The notes beneath the pieces are model-generated. The model worked only from the letters and a program-made list of their open reading frames with translations. It had not been told where the DNA came from and did no database searches. Below, piece by piece: positions 48,414 through 58,553 of a stretch of 64,000 nt of DNA. The stretch is from Plecoglossus altivelis. Taxonomy: Eukaryota; Chordata; Actinopteri; Osmeriformes; Plecoglossidae. Position numbers and translations under genes: made by a program. Location of the stretch: positions 14,262,999-14,326,998 of the forward strand of contig BROE01000013.1 in assembly GCA_036571765.1 (NCBI GenBank), given 5' to 3'. Every line of letters begins with the position of its first letter. The stretch's first letter is position 1.

Positions 48414-49260
48414 CTCACACCCCTTGTACAATTTGACCCTCCCTCTACGGTCATCCCTTCCTCATCCTGCCCATCCCAATCCCCTTCCTCCCTTCCTCAT
48501 CCCCCTCACCCCTCCATCCCTTCCCCCCTTCCCTCGGCTCTGTGCCTGCAGCTGCTTGCTTTCTGCTCACACAAACAGACATCACTGATACCGTAGGTCC
48601 CTCACACAGTTGACCACCGTTGCACAACATAGAACTACATGAGAGCCACTACTTGAAATGGTTGACTGGGTAAAAGTTATTGCATTCACATTTCTTATTA
48701 GTGGTTTGTTTTATTTATTTCAAACTAGCTGAAAACAGGTCCGATATGGTTTAGCTGATGTATTTCACCTCTTGTTATTACAGAGTAGACATGTAAATCA
48801 ACTTCGTACTGAACTGTCAACTAAATTACAGTTCAGTTGTGGGAATAATTCATCTTTCCCATCACGTCATGTAGCAGCATGTATTTTTGAGAGTCTTTGT
48901 TACACAAGGTGCGTTTTGCCTGTTACACAACAGTCCCCAGGCACTCATGCACTTAGCACAGCTCACTTCTACTGAGCTCCCCATGCTACAGCTCCAGTCA
49001 CCACACATAAATGTCCACCTCCTTCTTCTCTTCCAGTCTTTCATCCTTCCCTCCTCCCAACCCGCCTCCACGATTCCTCCCTCTCCCCCTTCTTGTCTGT
49101 CCCTCTCTCCCTCTCTCCCTCTCTTCATCCCTTCGTCCTCCCCCAACAACCACCATACCCCCTGTCCTCCCTTTCTACTTCGCCCTATTTATAGCTGGCA
49201 GCCATGGCAAGACGCACAGAGAAACTATAGAAACATAGAGCATGATGATGTTCCGTGGGT

Positions 49261-49346
49261 TTGTGCGCGTGTGTGCGTCAGTGAGTTTGTCTGTGTGTGT
49301 GTGTGTGTGCATCGATGAGTTTGTGTGTGTGTGTGTGTGTGCGTTC
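49261..49346. repeat. Interrupted GT microsatellite
   Basis: Two pure GT runs (about 49291-49310 and 49322-49342) are separated by CATCGATGAGTT and preceded by GCGCGTGTGTGCG. Confidence 0.92.
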
Positions 49347-49799
49347 ATTCGTGTCAACTAAGTCCTGAACCCCCGGCTCCAACCGCAGCCAATGGTTTGC
49401 ACATTTCTCAACTCTGCACTCTAAACTGCCACCAGCAGCAACCAACACCCACCCTTAGCCTCAAACCACAGCCTCCCAGCCTCCCTTTCACACCAATCTC
49501 TAATCTTTAGCCTCCAGACCAGGGCCCAGGCACTGGCTCCAGTGATGTTCAGAAGCCATGATTTATACAGCAGTAAAAAGGGGAGGGCAGAGGGAAAAAA
49601 AGACATTAAAGTGGAATGTGGCATAAAGCAGAGATGAGGCGAGTAGGCAGAATCCCATTATGGGAAGCAAATCTCCTCGGCGCCTGTGTGAGATGGTAGA
49701 GTTGCATATTAACTAAGGAGAAGCCGCCTTTGTGTGGGGCTCCTGCAGAATGCGGGACAACTGTTGCACTTCAAGAAAGGTGGCAGGACAAGAGACATG

Positions 49800-49870
49800 G
49801 AAGTGGCGGGGAGGCAGGAGGATAGAGAGGGAGGAGGGGAGGAGGGAGGAGAGGGAGGAGGGCCGAGTGA
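49800..49870. repeat. GGAGGA-type purine tract
   Basis: Repeated GGAGG and GAGGGAGGAGG words on the plus strand, G-rich and triplex- or G4-capable. Confidence 0.8.
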
Positions 49871-50324
49871 GGAAGGAGATGACGAAAGATTCGAATTAAG
49901 GAAAAGGAGAGGTGAAGTGTAAACACAGCAGGGGCATCCATGTTGCTTATCTTCCTGAATCCATTACGACCCTTGTCCTTTGTGGAGAGGAGCATGGTTT
50001 GGGAAGCACAAGCCCCAATCAAAGTGCTTGAGCGCCACGCTAGGGGATGCGGCCGTTTAAATAAGATGAAACGTCAAGAAATACAACAATCACTGTTCTC
50101 CCCTCTCTTTCCTCAAGTTGCACACAAAGAGAAAGCCTTGGAATATGCGTCAATATAGCTGCACGTCTTTTGTTGCCCGATACAACACAGGGAGAAAGAC
50201 AAGCAGCTTCCTCTTCTCCACAAGGTCGTCCTGAGAGCTTGTTCACGCCATTGATATTCATGAGCCAGCAGGATCCCCCGACTGAAAACACAAATAAGAG
50301 TAGAAACACGATAGAAGGAAGAGG

Positions 50325-50415
50325 GGAGAGACAGAGCCACGGGAGGAAAGTAAAAAGAGGGAGAGAAAGAGAGAGATAAAGAGAAAGAAAGAAAAAAAGA
50401 AGAGAAAGAGGAACA
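50325..50415. repeat. GA/AAAG purine tract
   Basis: GAGAGA, AAAGAGAG and GAAAGAAAG words, almost wholly purine. Confidence 0.8.
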
Positions 50416-50678
50416 TAAGTAAAGCACAATGAATGCAATGATCCAGTGATAATGGGAGTAATCAATGTATGGAGAGACAAGGCATGAGTATGGCTATCCA
50501 CAATGAGTGGGTAGCTGAAGCGCCCCGCTAACCCGCTCAGTCACCGAGACTCAGGGGGGAAGAGGGGATTGTTTTATCTGAGATTGTAACTACAATTTAC
50601 CATGGATTACCTCCCCAATCGCTTTCTTAGGTGGGTATTTAAATCAAGAACGTTAAATTATATTTCCATCGCAGTAGA

Positions 50679-50722
50679 AATGGATGACTAGATGAAAGGA
50701 TGGATGGATAAATGGATGGGTG
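50679..50722. repeat. Imperfect GGAT/GATG tract
   Basis: Six to seven GGAT-like units with single substitutions. Confidence 0.8.
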
Positions 50723-50780
50723 ATTAGATAGTCCTTTTTGTACACTTCTATACCAGGTTTGTGCTGTGTGTCTGTGTGAA

Positions 50781-50860
50781 CTCTCTCTCTCTCTCTATGT
50801 ATATATATATATATATCTCACACACACACACACACACACGCATACACACACACACACACA
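50781..50860. repeat. Compound (CT)n(TA)n(CA)n microsatellite
   Basis: CT units, then ATG and TA units, then CTCA and two CA runs separated by CGCATA. Three dinucleotide arrays abut in 80 bases. Confidence 0.94.
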
Positions 50861-50874
50861 GCACTGACAGGAGC

Positions 50875-50894
50875 CAGAGTGCCCCCTGCTGTTT
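50875..50894 (-). promoter_or_regulatory. CTCF-like motif
   Basis: Minus strand reads ACAGCAGGGGGCACTCTGG. The core CAGCAGGGGGCAC fits the vertebrate CTCF consensus CCASYAGRKGGCRS at all but the first position. CA arrays sit on both sides. Occupancy is inference. Confidence 0.45.
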
Positions 50895-50918
50895 TCAAGG
50901 TGAAGAGATCCCCCTGAT

Positions 50919-50936
50919 ACACACACACACACACCC
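50919..50936. repeat. Short CA microsatellite
   Basis: Eight CA units downstream of the CTCF-like motif. Confidence 0.85.
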
Positions 50937-51203
50937 ATGCACATACTATTAGACAGAATCCCTCCCCCACCCCTCACAACACACACATTTACAAGCACAC
51001 TAACACCAGTCTACTATGCCATGACCATGGCATCTCCTGCCACTCTGTCATGTGATTAATGCCTTAACAGATAACTCCATACTATAATGGACTCTAAGTG
51101 AACCATTCCTACATTGGTTATTGAGATGGGCAAATTGAGTCATTTGTCAAAACTGAATCAAAAGGCTCTGCTAGGAAAAGTATGCATTTAATCATCTTTC
51201 TGC

Positions 51204-51244
51204 TTTGATGTCTCTCTCTGTCTGTCTCTATCCCTCTTTATATC

Positions 51245-51289
<45 letters not shown>

Positions 51290-51312
51290 TCTCTTTCTGT
51301 CTGTATGTCTGC
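51204..51312. repeat. CT microsatellite domain
   Basis: TCTG and CCTC words flank a pure CT run of about 15 units and a second run of 7, forming a pyrimidine-rich domain. Confidence 0.92.
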
Positions 51313-52289
51313 TTTTATATCTGTTCCTATAGACTTCATCTGAAACCTACTATCTTATTCAGTTGGTAATATTCTAACATTTCTCATCTGAGTCCAGGGC
51401 ATGTGTAGTCTGTCATATGCACGCATGAACACACACACAAGCACACACGCACACACAAACTTATTTCAGTCACCATGTTTTTGTTCAGGTGCCTCTATTC
51501 TTTTCCTTAACACAGGTCAGACTTAGAGGTTTTCACAATTCCGAGCTTTATTCAGCAGAGATAAGCATGCTAACTTCATGAGGAAACTGTGTGCCGGTGA
51601 GCAATGTGCAAGTCTCTCATCTACTGGATGGTGTTCTGCAACAGAGGTTTGGTTGGAGCTCCTGCTCAGAGTGGAAAAGGACATCGCTTTGGGTAGCAAG
51701 ATGTTATGCCTCAAGATGATATTAAAACTGCACAGAAAGTGCTGAATTGTTCCAGCTGGATGTTAAAGTAAAAATAGGCATCAGGTCCACAGATACAGAT
51801 AACACAAGGTCCACATCGTGATCTTATATGGAACTATTAGCTGCGACTGATTAGTTCTCTGATGTTTGGTCAAAGGTTTTTATGTTCTGGGTGAAATAGT
51901 TTCTATGTTTTTGCAGCAAATGTAACCAATGGTTACAAAGAAAATGCTCAACATGTTATACTGCTCAGGCCTGGTGTTTAACGTATATTTTTTGGTCCAG
52001 GATGATGGAACATTTAAATACTGGACATTTCCCTGTATATTTGTATTCTACCACTAAATACTGACAGCCGAACAACACAATTCAAGATGAATACTTGATA
52101 TAATCCTTATTCTGCAGATGTCTAGTCACGTTGGAGCGTGTGACCTCCCCAGACAAAGTCCCTCCTGGCCCCCGATGCCCCTCCGCACCTCCCTCTTCTG
52201 TTCTTCTGGTTTTCAGAGCTCTGAATGCAAAAACACCTTCTCTAACTCGTCTTTTCCATCAACTTAAATGACCCAAGCTAGTGCTTGAG

Positions 52290-52560
52290 CAGGCCCACGC
52301 TGAATGGACCTCTGTAAGTCAACAAACACCACGCTGCGAGCCCCACTGATGGCCCTGATGATTCCAAAGGCTGATTGAGAGATTTTCTAAAGTGTCGACG
52401 GTGAAGGTCTCTCAGCCAACCCCCTGTGTTGCCGTGACACCAGCGTGTGTCTGAGTTGATTGTGGATATTTGAAGAGCTGTAGAACAGCTTGGCGCAGTT
52501 GTACAAGATGAATTAGAAACAAAGGCTGGACAGCTATCTTCTGGCTTGTCCAATGATTTA
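52290..52560. promoter_or_regulatory. Candidate conserved non-coding element
   Basis: Repeat-free block with words such as CCTGATGATTCCAAAGG, CTGATTGAGAGATTTTC and GAGTTGATTGTGG, typical of homeodomain/TALE-bound elements. A minus frame across it has no recognised domain. Confidence 0.24.
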
Positions 52561-53038
52561 TATAAGAGGGGTCATTTCAAGCCATTGCTCCGGAGTGCAC
52601 CGGAGTGACTGGTATTCACGGTAACTGTTTGCAAACAGCACATACATGAGTACATCTGTCTGCGTTCGAATAGTTGTGGGTTGCATTTTGTATTTCTTTT
52701 GGCTCCTTCCCACACACTCATTAACATATCCAAATATAGAATCATATAATCCATATTTCAGTATTTTTACCTTGGTTTTTTTGTCACTGACAGTCTGTAA
52801 AGTACGCATGTGAACTAATGAGGATGAGGCGTTCTTAGACGAATCACTGGACAGAGTTGTGAGAAGCAAGCAACGTGTTTCAGAACACACCTTCCCAAAA
52901 TAATTGTTCCCTAGATTCCTCAACCTGATTTGAACAAGCGTCTTTAGAGGGCAGCGTGTTTAGGCCTGACAAGCAGCGATAGATAACTGTATTAAGAAAG
53001 CCATGTCATGGCACCTGCTAGCTTCTTGCTCAGGTGAA

Positions 53039-53072
53039 ATGACGCTCCCTGACACTCCCTGACACTCCCTGC
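53039..53072 (+). repeat. Short 10-bp tandem triplet
   Basis: TGACGCTCCC, TGACACTCCC and TGACACTCCC in direct succession. A minimal minisatellite seed. Confidence 0.85.
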
Positions 53073-53190
53073 CCTGAAACCGTCCATCTAAGAACAATAA
53101 AATAACGATAGAATAAAAATTGTATCGAGTTGACACATTAATCTTCCACACTGGACACAATAACAGAACTGAAATATATTTGACCTTCTA

Positions 53191-53290
53191 TCTCCCTCAC
53201 TCTCTCTCTTGCTCGCTTTCTTTCTCTGTCTGCCCCTCTCTCTGTCCATGTCTCTCCCTCCCTCTAGCTCTCTCTCCCTCTCTCCATCCT
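53191..53290. repeat. CT-rich tract
   Basis: CTCTC runs mixed with TCTGTC and CCTCC over about 100 bases. Confidence 0.8.
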
Positions 53291-53452
53291 AGCAGCCATA
53301 TCTCATCCTTTGGAGCGCCAGAGTAATGTGGTTAGCCAAATCAATAAGCTTACATCTTCATTCAAGCCTCACTAAACCATCTTAGTGCTGTCCACTTGGA
53401 AGGGCAGGGGTGAGGAGAGAATGAGACAGGGAGCTGGGAGAGGGCCTGGGGT

Positions 53453-53468
53453 GGGGGGGGGGGGGGGG
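53453..53468 (+). repeat. Poly-G run (G16)
   Basis: Sixteen consecutive guanines, preceded by GGGCCTGGGGT. Together they can form a G-quadruplex. Confidence 0.94.
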
Positions 53469-53705
53469 TCGAGAGACAATGACAAGTCGGTGTCCCTCTC
53501 CTGGAAGATGACTGCTCACCTCTATAGCTATAGACTTGCCATTGACCCATTTTTGGGGGGTTGGCTCAATAACGCGTCTGCAGGGCGATTGGTAGCTGTG
53601 GCTGTCGCTGCATATCGACAGGCTGGAGAGTGGGATTAGAGCCAGGCTCTCTGTGTGCTTGGAGGAAATGTATTCCCTTTGAGGCTGCACTCACCTCCCC
53701 AACAC

Positions 53706-53775
53706 TCTCTCTCTTTTTCTCTCTTAGACTCTCTCTCTCTCTCTTTTTCTCATTTTCTCCCCCTCTCTCTTTTTC
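53706..53775. repeat. CT/TTTTCT pyrimidine tract
   Basis: CTCTCT runs alternate with CTTTTTCTC units, three times, ending in CTTTTTCCACCC. Confidence 0.85.
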
Positions 53776-54529
53776 CACCCGGAGCCAGCTTGAGCTACAG
53801 AATCTGTTCAGGAGTGAAATGAAAGCAGACTGTAATGTTAATACCGTAGTAAAACCAGTCGAATTCTGCTTTGGTTGATCTATTTCAACTTGTTAAACCT
53901 GGAACACATGAAACTCTTTCCTTTATTGACCCGAAGTTACAGTTTGAGCTATTGTTTAGTAAGTGACCCATGGCAGAGCCTCTTTGATATGAGGATTAAG
54001 AGTGAAGGAAGTGAGAGATTTAAAGAACCGCTTTCTTTGCCAACCCTTTTTTTAATTCATTGGCATATTTCCTGGCAGGCTTTTGGCGACCGTTTTTGTC
54101 CATATTTTATGGATGAGCAGCAATGCTTTTCAGAGTATAAGACCTGAGTCTGAGCCAAGACTCTGCATGGTGCTGCTTCAGCTATATTAGCGCAGCTTTC
54201 TCTCTGTGAAATCTAATCTCACTTCCACTCCAAAGTCTTCTATCTCCACATCTATGGGCTCACATTGTCATACAGAGATAGATACATCTGTCAGCCAAGT
54301 TCATGAGGTAAGCTGTAAACACAGTGGAAGAGGCTATGTTTGAGGTCTAAAAGAGAATGGCAAAATAAATAGAGAAGTCACAGAGTTCTATTCAGGTTTG
54401 GTTCCGGCTTCGTGATACAGTTGGAAAGGTAGTAATGGAAAGCATTGCAAACTGTAGTGGAAAGTATTGTAACAGCAGAACTGGGGTGAGACAAAACGAA
54501 TGTATGTGCAGCACATGTGTGAATGCACT

Positions 54530-54531
<2 letters not shown>

Positions 54532-54583
<52 letters not shown>

Positions 54584-54600
54584 CGTGCGCGTGTGTGTGT
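54532..54600. repeat. Long GT microsatellite
   Basis: About 25 uninterrupted GT units followed by GAGCGTGCGC and five more units. It is the longest pure GT array seen here. Confidence 0.96.
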
Positions 54601-54899
54601 AATGGGCTTGGCAAGTTTACCGAGGCAACTTTTTAGGTGGATCAGTATGAGACAGAATGAAAATTAATATTTTGTGAAATAGTTCTTTCACAAACATATT
54701 TGTCTTTGTGGCTTTATTTAAGTCAATCAACTGAATTCCTGCTGAGGAGAGAAGGAGTAGTACAACTGATTGTGTGATTGCAGCAACGCGGCAGGCTAGG
54801 TAAATAACCTCCAGCTACTATAGCTGTGGCCATGCAACAATTCCATTAAAAAGCCTCCAGTGGCTGCTCTGATGTGAGCCAAGTCTACCCATGTCTTTC

Positions 54900-54900
54900 G

Positions 54901-54933
<33 letters not shown>

Positions 54934-54934
54934 T
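54900..54934. repeat. (GTT)11 trinucleotide array
   Basis: Eleven to twelve uninterrupted GTT units. It is the only trinucleotide array in the window. Confidence 0.95.
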
Positions 54935-55620
54935 GTTTAAGGGGGGGATTTGTTGTTAAGAAAACATGTTCATGTGTTTTTAATATAAAAAGACTCCATC
55001 TTCCTTCTTCCCATCTGTTTCAGACTGGATTCCTCTACTTCCTCTGCTCTGTTTTGTGTGGGTGAACAGTGCTGAAGTAAACAGATGCAGTTTGGTATTC
55101 CTCCAGGGTGAACATCTTGAGGGTTCATCTGAAATCCCCTCTCTTTCCTGGTGGCGTCCTCATCCTCACACCCTTGCTATCTCAGTCCTGCCGGAGGGTT
55201 TCAGGCCACAGATTTGGTGTTTCCATGTATGTTTGCTGTTCTCAGGAGGCTTGATCCTGGCTGAATCCCAGCTCAGGATTAGCTGTGCAGGGCCAGCTAA
55301 CATCCAGAGGTGACAGGTGCCAGACTTACGGTTGGTCTGGAGCACATCCAGCCTCAGACCCACATCAGTAGAAACTCCTTCACCCGGCCATGGCCTCCTG
55401 CTGAACTTCTGAAGTAACTTTGGACTAATCCAAACAGTGTGGAGAGTCCAAGTCGCCTCTCTTTAGGTAATCCCACTCTTTATGAGTGGCTAAGTGGGGT
55501 CCTAACATGATTACTCCAACCTCTCACAGGCTCCCAGCCAGGTGGGGAATTCAGTTCTCGGAAGTCCGCTTGGCTTACAGCTGGGGTCAAAGGGTTGAGG
55601 GACAATCTGGGACCACAGAT

Positions 55621-55700
55621 CGTGTGTGTGTGCCTGTGCATGTGTGTGTGTGTGTGTGTGTAGGTGAGTGGGTGGGTGGGCTGGTGGGTGGGTGGGTGTT
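55621..55700. repeat. GT array followed by GGGT units
   Basis: GT units with CCTGTGCA interruptions, then about seven GGGT/GGTG units, the latter with G4 potential on the plus strand. Confidence 0.92.
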
Positions 55701-55738
55701 GAGCATGGTAAAAGTGAAAGACGGAGAATGGAGAGAAC

Positions 55739-55743
<5 letters not shown>

Positions 55744-55796
<53 letters not shown>

Positions 55797-55880
55797 AACA
55801 GACAGACACAGACAGAGAGAGACAGAGAGAGACAGTGAGAGACAGAGAGAGACAGAGAGAGACAGAGAGGGCGAGAAAGA
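55744..55880. repeat. (GA)n, (GACA)n and GAGACA array
   Basis: A pure GA run of about 22 units, then GACA/AACA units, then GAGACAGAGA-type 10-mers to about 55870. Encoded Arg-Glu and Ser-Leu frames on both strands are repeat translation. Confidence 0.94.
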
Positions 55881-55994
55881 AAGAAAGACCAGCTGGTCAG
55901 GTTCAAACACTAACAGACCTCCAGTGCCTGGTCTGCAGTCCACAGTGTTATGACTATGAAGTTAAAATTGCACCTGTCACTGAGAGAAGGAGTG

Positions 55995-56080
55995 CAAAGA
56001 GGGAGAGAGAGAGGGAGAGACAGGGAGGGAGAGGTAGCGGAACATAAAGGAGTAGAGGCAGGGGAGGGAGGAGTGAGGGT
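55995..56080. repeat. GGGAGAG-type purine tract
   Basis: GAGGGAGAGAGAGGGAGAGAC and similar words, interrupted once by GTAGCGGAACAT. Confidence 0.78.
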
Positions 56081-56873
56081 CTGTAAGTAAACGATTCTAT
56101 AAGGATGCGGCATCTGGGCAAACTCAAACACGTTCCCCTTCTTTTTAATGTGGCTCATTTTTCTCATCCACTTTCTTACCTACTTCCCCCTCTGCGTCAG
56201 ACGCACTTCGTCCCCACCAAGGACTCGTGTCATGCCTCCTCTCCCCAGTCCAGGTGGGTCTGTCTAATCCTGTTCCAGATGGTGTGGGAGAGGAGTAACA
56301 CAACACAACTCTGTGTCCTCGTCCTCTGGGACACGCCTCGGAACAGGCAGTCAGTGAGACGCTGGCTGCTGCAGCCCTTGCCTGCGTGGGAGGCCCGGGC
56401 AAGCAGGAGGGAGGGCTCTCTGGTGCTGCAAGTCAATCTGCAACGTTGGAGATAGCGATTTACATGAACCCAACACAACATCACTTGAGATTACAAATGC
56501 TATGAAACGGCTGTTGCTGCCTAATTCCGGATGTTTTCATACCATCACCGATCCCTTTTGTGAAGAAGAGAGGAGCTATGAGGTACGGGGGATTACTGTG
56601 GGTCCCTCCTAGTAGGTTTGGTATCTCTGTCTGGATTTGTGGAACCCATCAGACCTGAGAAGCTAAGGGGCAGGAAACAGACAATGGGATCCTAAATCTC
56701 GCCTTTTCATTCATCTGGTTTTCCATTTGTTTTATCATTGTTCAGGACTCAAATGACCTTAACGTGAAGATGTGTGGTCTTGTGTTTGAGTAAAAGGTCA
56801 TTGTGTTTCACTTGCTAGCTATTTTCCTTAGAGCTCATCTTGGGGCAGGAGGCATATGATTAGGCAAGGAGTA

Positions 56874-56960
56874 ATGTCTTGCTGTAGGTAGGGAGGAGAG
56901 CCATGTCTTGCTGTAGGTGGGGAGGAGAGCCATGTCTTGCTGTAGGTGGGGAGGAGAGCC
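56874..56960 (+). repeat. 29-bp tandem repeat, three units
   Basis: Units start at 56874, 56903 and 56932. Each reads ATGTCTTGCTGTAGG then TGGGGAGGAGAGCC. The second and third are identical and the first differs by one base (A for G). This indicates a recent local duplication. Confidence 0.95.
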
Positions 56961-57110
56961 ACAGGAACACTGCAAAGGAAAAACTCCCAATGCCCCCATA
57001 ATCCATTCTATTTCTATTTTTTTGCTTCTCTATTTTTTTTTCTATTTTCATATGCCCATGGTAAAAAGGTAAACAGCCAATATACTGAAATATGTTGGTG
57101 CCTGCAATTG

Positions 57111-57345
57111 AAATCCTCCTCTCCTCTTTCACTCTACTCCTCTCCTCTCCTTTCTTCTCTTCCCCTCCCCTCCTCTCCCACCCTCCTCCTCTCCTTTCTT
57201 CCCTTCTCCTCCCCTCCACGCCCCCCCCCTTCCCTCTCCTCTCCCACCCTTCCCGCCCCTCTCCGCTCCCCTCCTCCCCTCTCCTCTCTTGTCCTGTCCT
57301 CCCCTCTTTTCTCCTCTCCTCTCCCCTCCCCTCCCCTCTGTATAT
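57111..57345. repeat. Long polypyrimidine tract
   Basis: About 235 bases of nearly pure C/T built from CTCCT, CTCCC and CTTCT words, including C9 at 57221-57229. It is not a clean periodic array but is mirror-repeat and triplex-prone. Ser/Pro/Leu-rich frames across it are compositional. Confidence 0.9.
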
Positions 57346-58337
57346 TACACTCTATTCTGACAGATGACAGCCTCCCTACCTCAGTTTGGCCTTCTCCTCT
57401 CAGCTTTACTTAAGGCTTGTCTGACATGCTGGTCCAGCCCTTCACATCCTGTACAGGCTCTCAGCCTGCTAGCTCTGGACCCACAATCCCCCACACAATA
57501 AGACCTAAGTGATACTCCCCTATTCCCCCGACCACAAGGGCACTGGGAAGAATCTTTACAGGTATTTTTTTGTGTGCAAAAACCAGGTTGTTCTGATGGG
57601 TTTAAATGAAACAGTACCCCCAGCACTCCACTCTCCTCTCATTCTATCTCTCTGCAACCCTTTTCCTCCTCTTTCCGTTTTTTTTATCTATCTGCTCGTT
57701 CTACCCAATGGTTTTCATATCAAACTGTTCGGATTGAAAGCACACATTACTTCCATACCACACCTATGAGCTTCAAAGTATGAATGGAGGAATGGAGTGG
57801 AAGAATAAAGGACACTTTATTTTCAAGGACCAACAAAGGAATCATGAAAGCTTCTCCAAGAGAACTAAGCTTTCATTGCTGTCCTCTAAACGTCTGGCTC
57901 AGACAGCTGTGCCTTCCTGTTGGCTTCCCACACATTGGTGGAGAAGACTGCGGACTCTTTAGTTACCTTCTTCCCTTCCCTCCCTGGCTGTCTCTCACAT
58001 CTCTTCCCTCCGTCATTCTCTGCGTCTTCCCTTCCTCTGTGACTTCTGCCTCTCCGTCTCTGCTTCCTGTCCCCTTTCACTCGCTCTATCAGCCCAGGCT
58101 GTTTCCTAGGTAACATCATACATTTTTCCGATGGGCAGGACAAACGCTGGTGGCCAGGACAAAGAGACACGTCCCTCGGTAGACTGAATGCAGACCTCTG
58201 GCCCAGCCATCTGTCAATTCCAATTTGTTGGATGAGGCATTATTCAAACTTGGCCCCCACCAGCGACACACTGTCTCAAAAAGTTTGTGAATAGCAGGGG
58301 CTTTTTGCAGCCTGTATTAAGCCATGTTCTGAGAGTG

Positions 58338-58502
58338 TGTGCATGTGTACAAGTGTCTGTGCGTGGGTGTGTGGGTGTATGTGTGTGTATGAGGAATAGC
58401 TAAAGGAAGTAACTGACAGTGAGACATGAATGTGAGAAAGAAAGAAAGAAAGAAAGAGTGTGTGTGTGTTAGAGAGAAACAGGGAGAGGGGAAAAGAGTG
58501 AC

Positions 58503-58550
<48 letters not shown>
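58338..58550. repeat. Compound TG, (AAAG)n and (GA)n array
   Basis: Loose TG units (58338-58390), then AAAG tetranucleotides (58435-58456), then a GT patch and a pure GA run of about 22 units (58506-58550). Confidence 0.92.

Positions 58551-58553
<3 letters not shown>

Larger units (their letters stand above)
47652..49260. other. Unique sequence with CA/CG and CCCT tracts
   Basis: Contains the tracts at 48052-48231 and 48378-48413 and a wider pyrimidine-rich shoulder to about 48540. A second C/T-rich zone lies at 49020-49190. The 143-codon plus frame at 48887-49318 follows this zone and a GT array and is not credible as a gene. Confidence 0.55.
49349..51203. other. Unique sequence with GA tracts and compound repeats
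   Basis: Contains purine tracts (49800-49870, 50325-50415), a GGAT patch (50679-50722), the compound array at 50781-50860 and a CTCF-like site. A unique block at 49640-49760 (CCCATTATGGGAAGCAAAT) has enhancer texture. The 153-codon minus frame at 50040-50501 is largely translated purine repeat. Confidence 0.55.
51313..54531. other. Unique sequence with CT tracts and a G16 run
   Basis: Holds a triplicated 10-mer (53039-53072), CT tracts (53191-53290, 53706-53775) and G16 (53453-53468). An enhancer-like block lies at 52290-52560. The minus frame at 52558-52923 (121 codons, no ATG at its start) is unrecognised. Confidence 0.55.
54601..57110. other. Unique sequence with GTT, GT/GGGT and GA arrays
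   Basis: Includes GTT (54900-54934), GT/GGGT (55621-55700), GA/GACA (55744-55880), a purine tract (55995-56080) and a 29-bp triplet (56874-56960). The GC-richer unique blocks 55050-55320 and 56200-56450 carry no recognised gene. Confidence 0.55.

Noticed and set aside
50040..50501. 153-codon minus frame with apparent hydrophobic segments
   Set aside because: The Leu/Ser/Phe stretch is the complement of the GA/AAAG purine tract. No start context or splice support.
52558..52923. 121-codon minus-strand frame
   Set aside because: First ATG is internal, no domain is recognised and adjacent sequence is enhancer-like rather than genic.
55477..55500. TGGCTAAGTGGG, an A-box-like word
   Set aside because: No B box at a suitable distance downstream and no tRNA fold.
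55486..55953. 155-codon plus frame and overlapping minus frames
   Set aside because: Most of each frame is translated GA, GACA and GT repeat, giving Arg-Glu or Ser-Leu runs. These are stop-free because of composition.
56946..57413. 155-codon Ser/Pro/Leu-rich plus frame
   Set aside because: It lies on the polypyrimidine tract. C/T-only codons contain no stops, so the length is expected.
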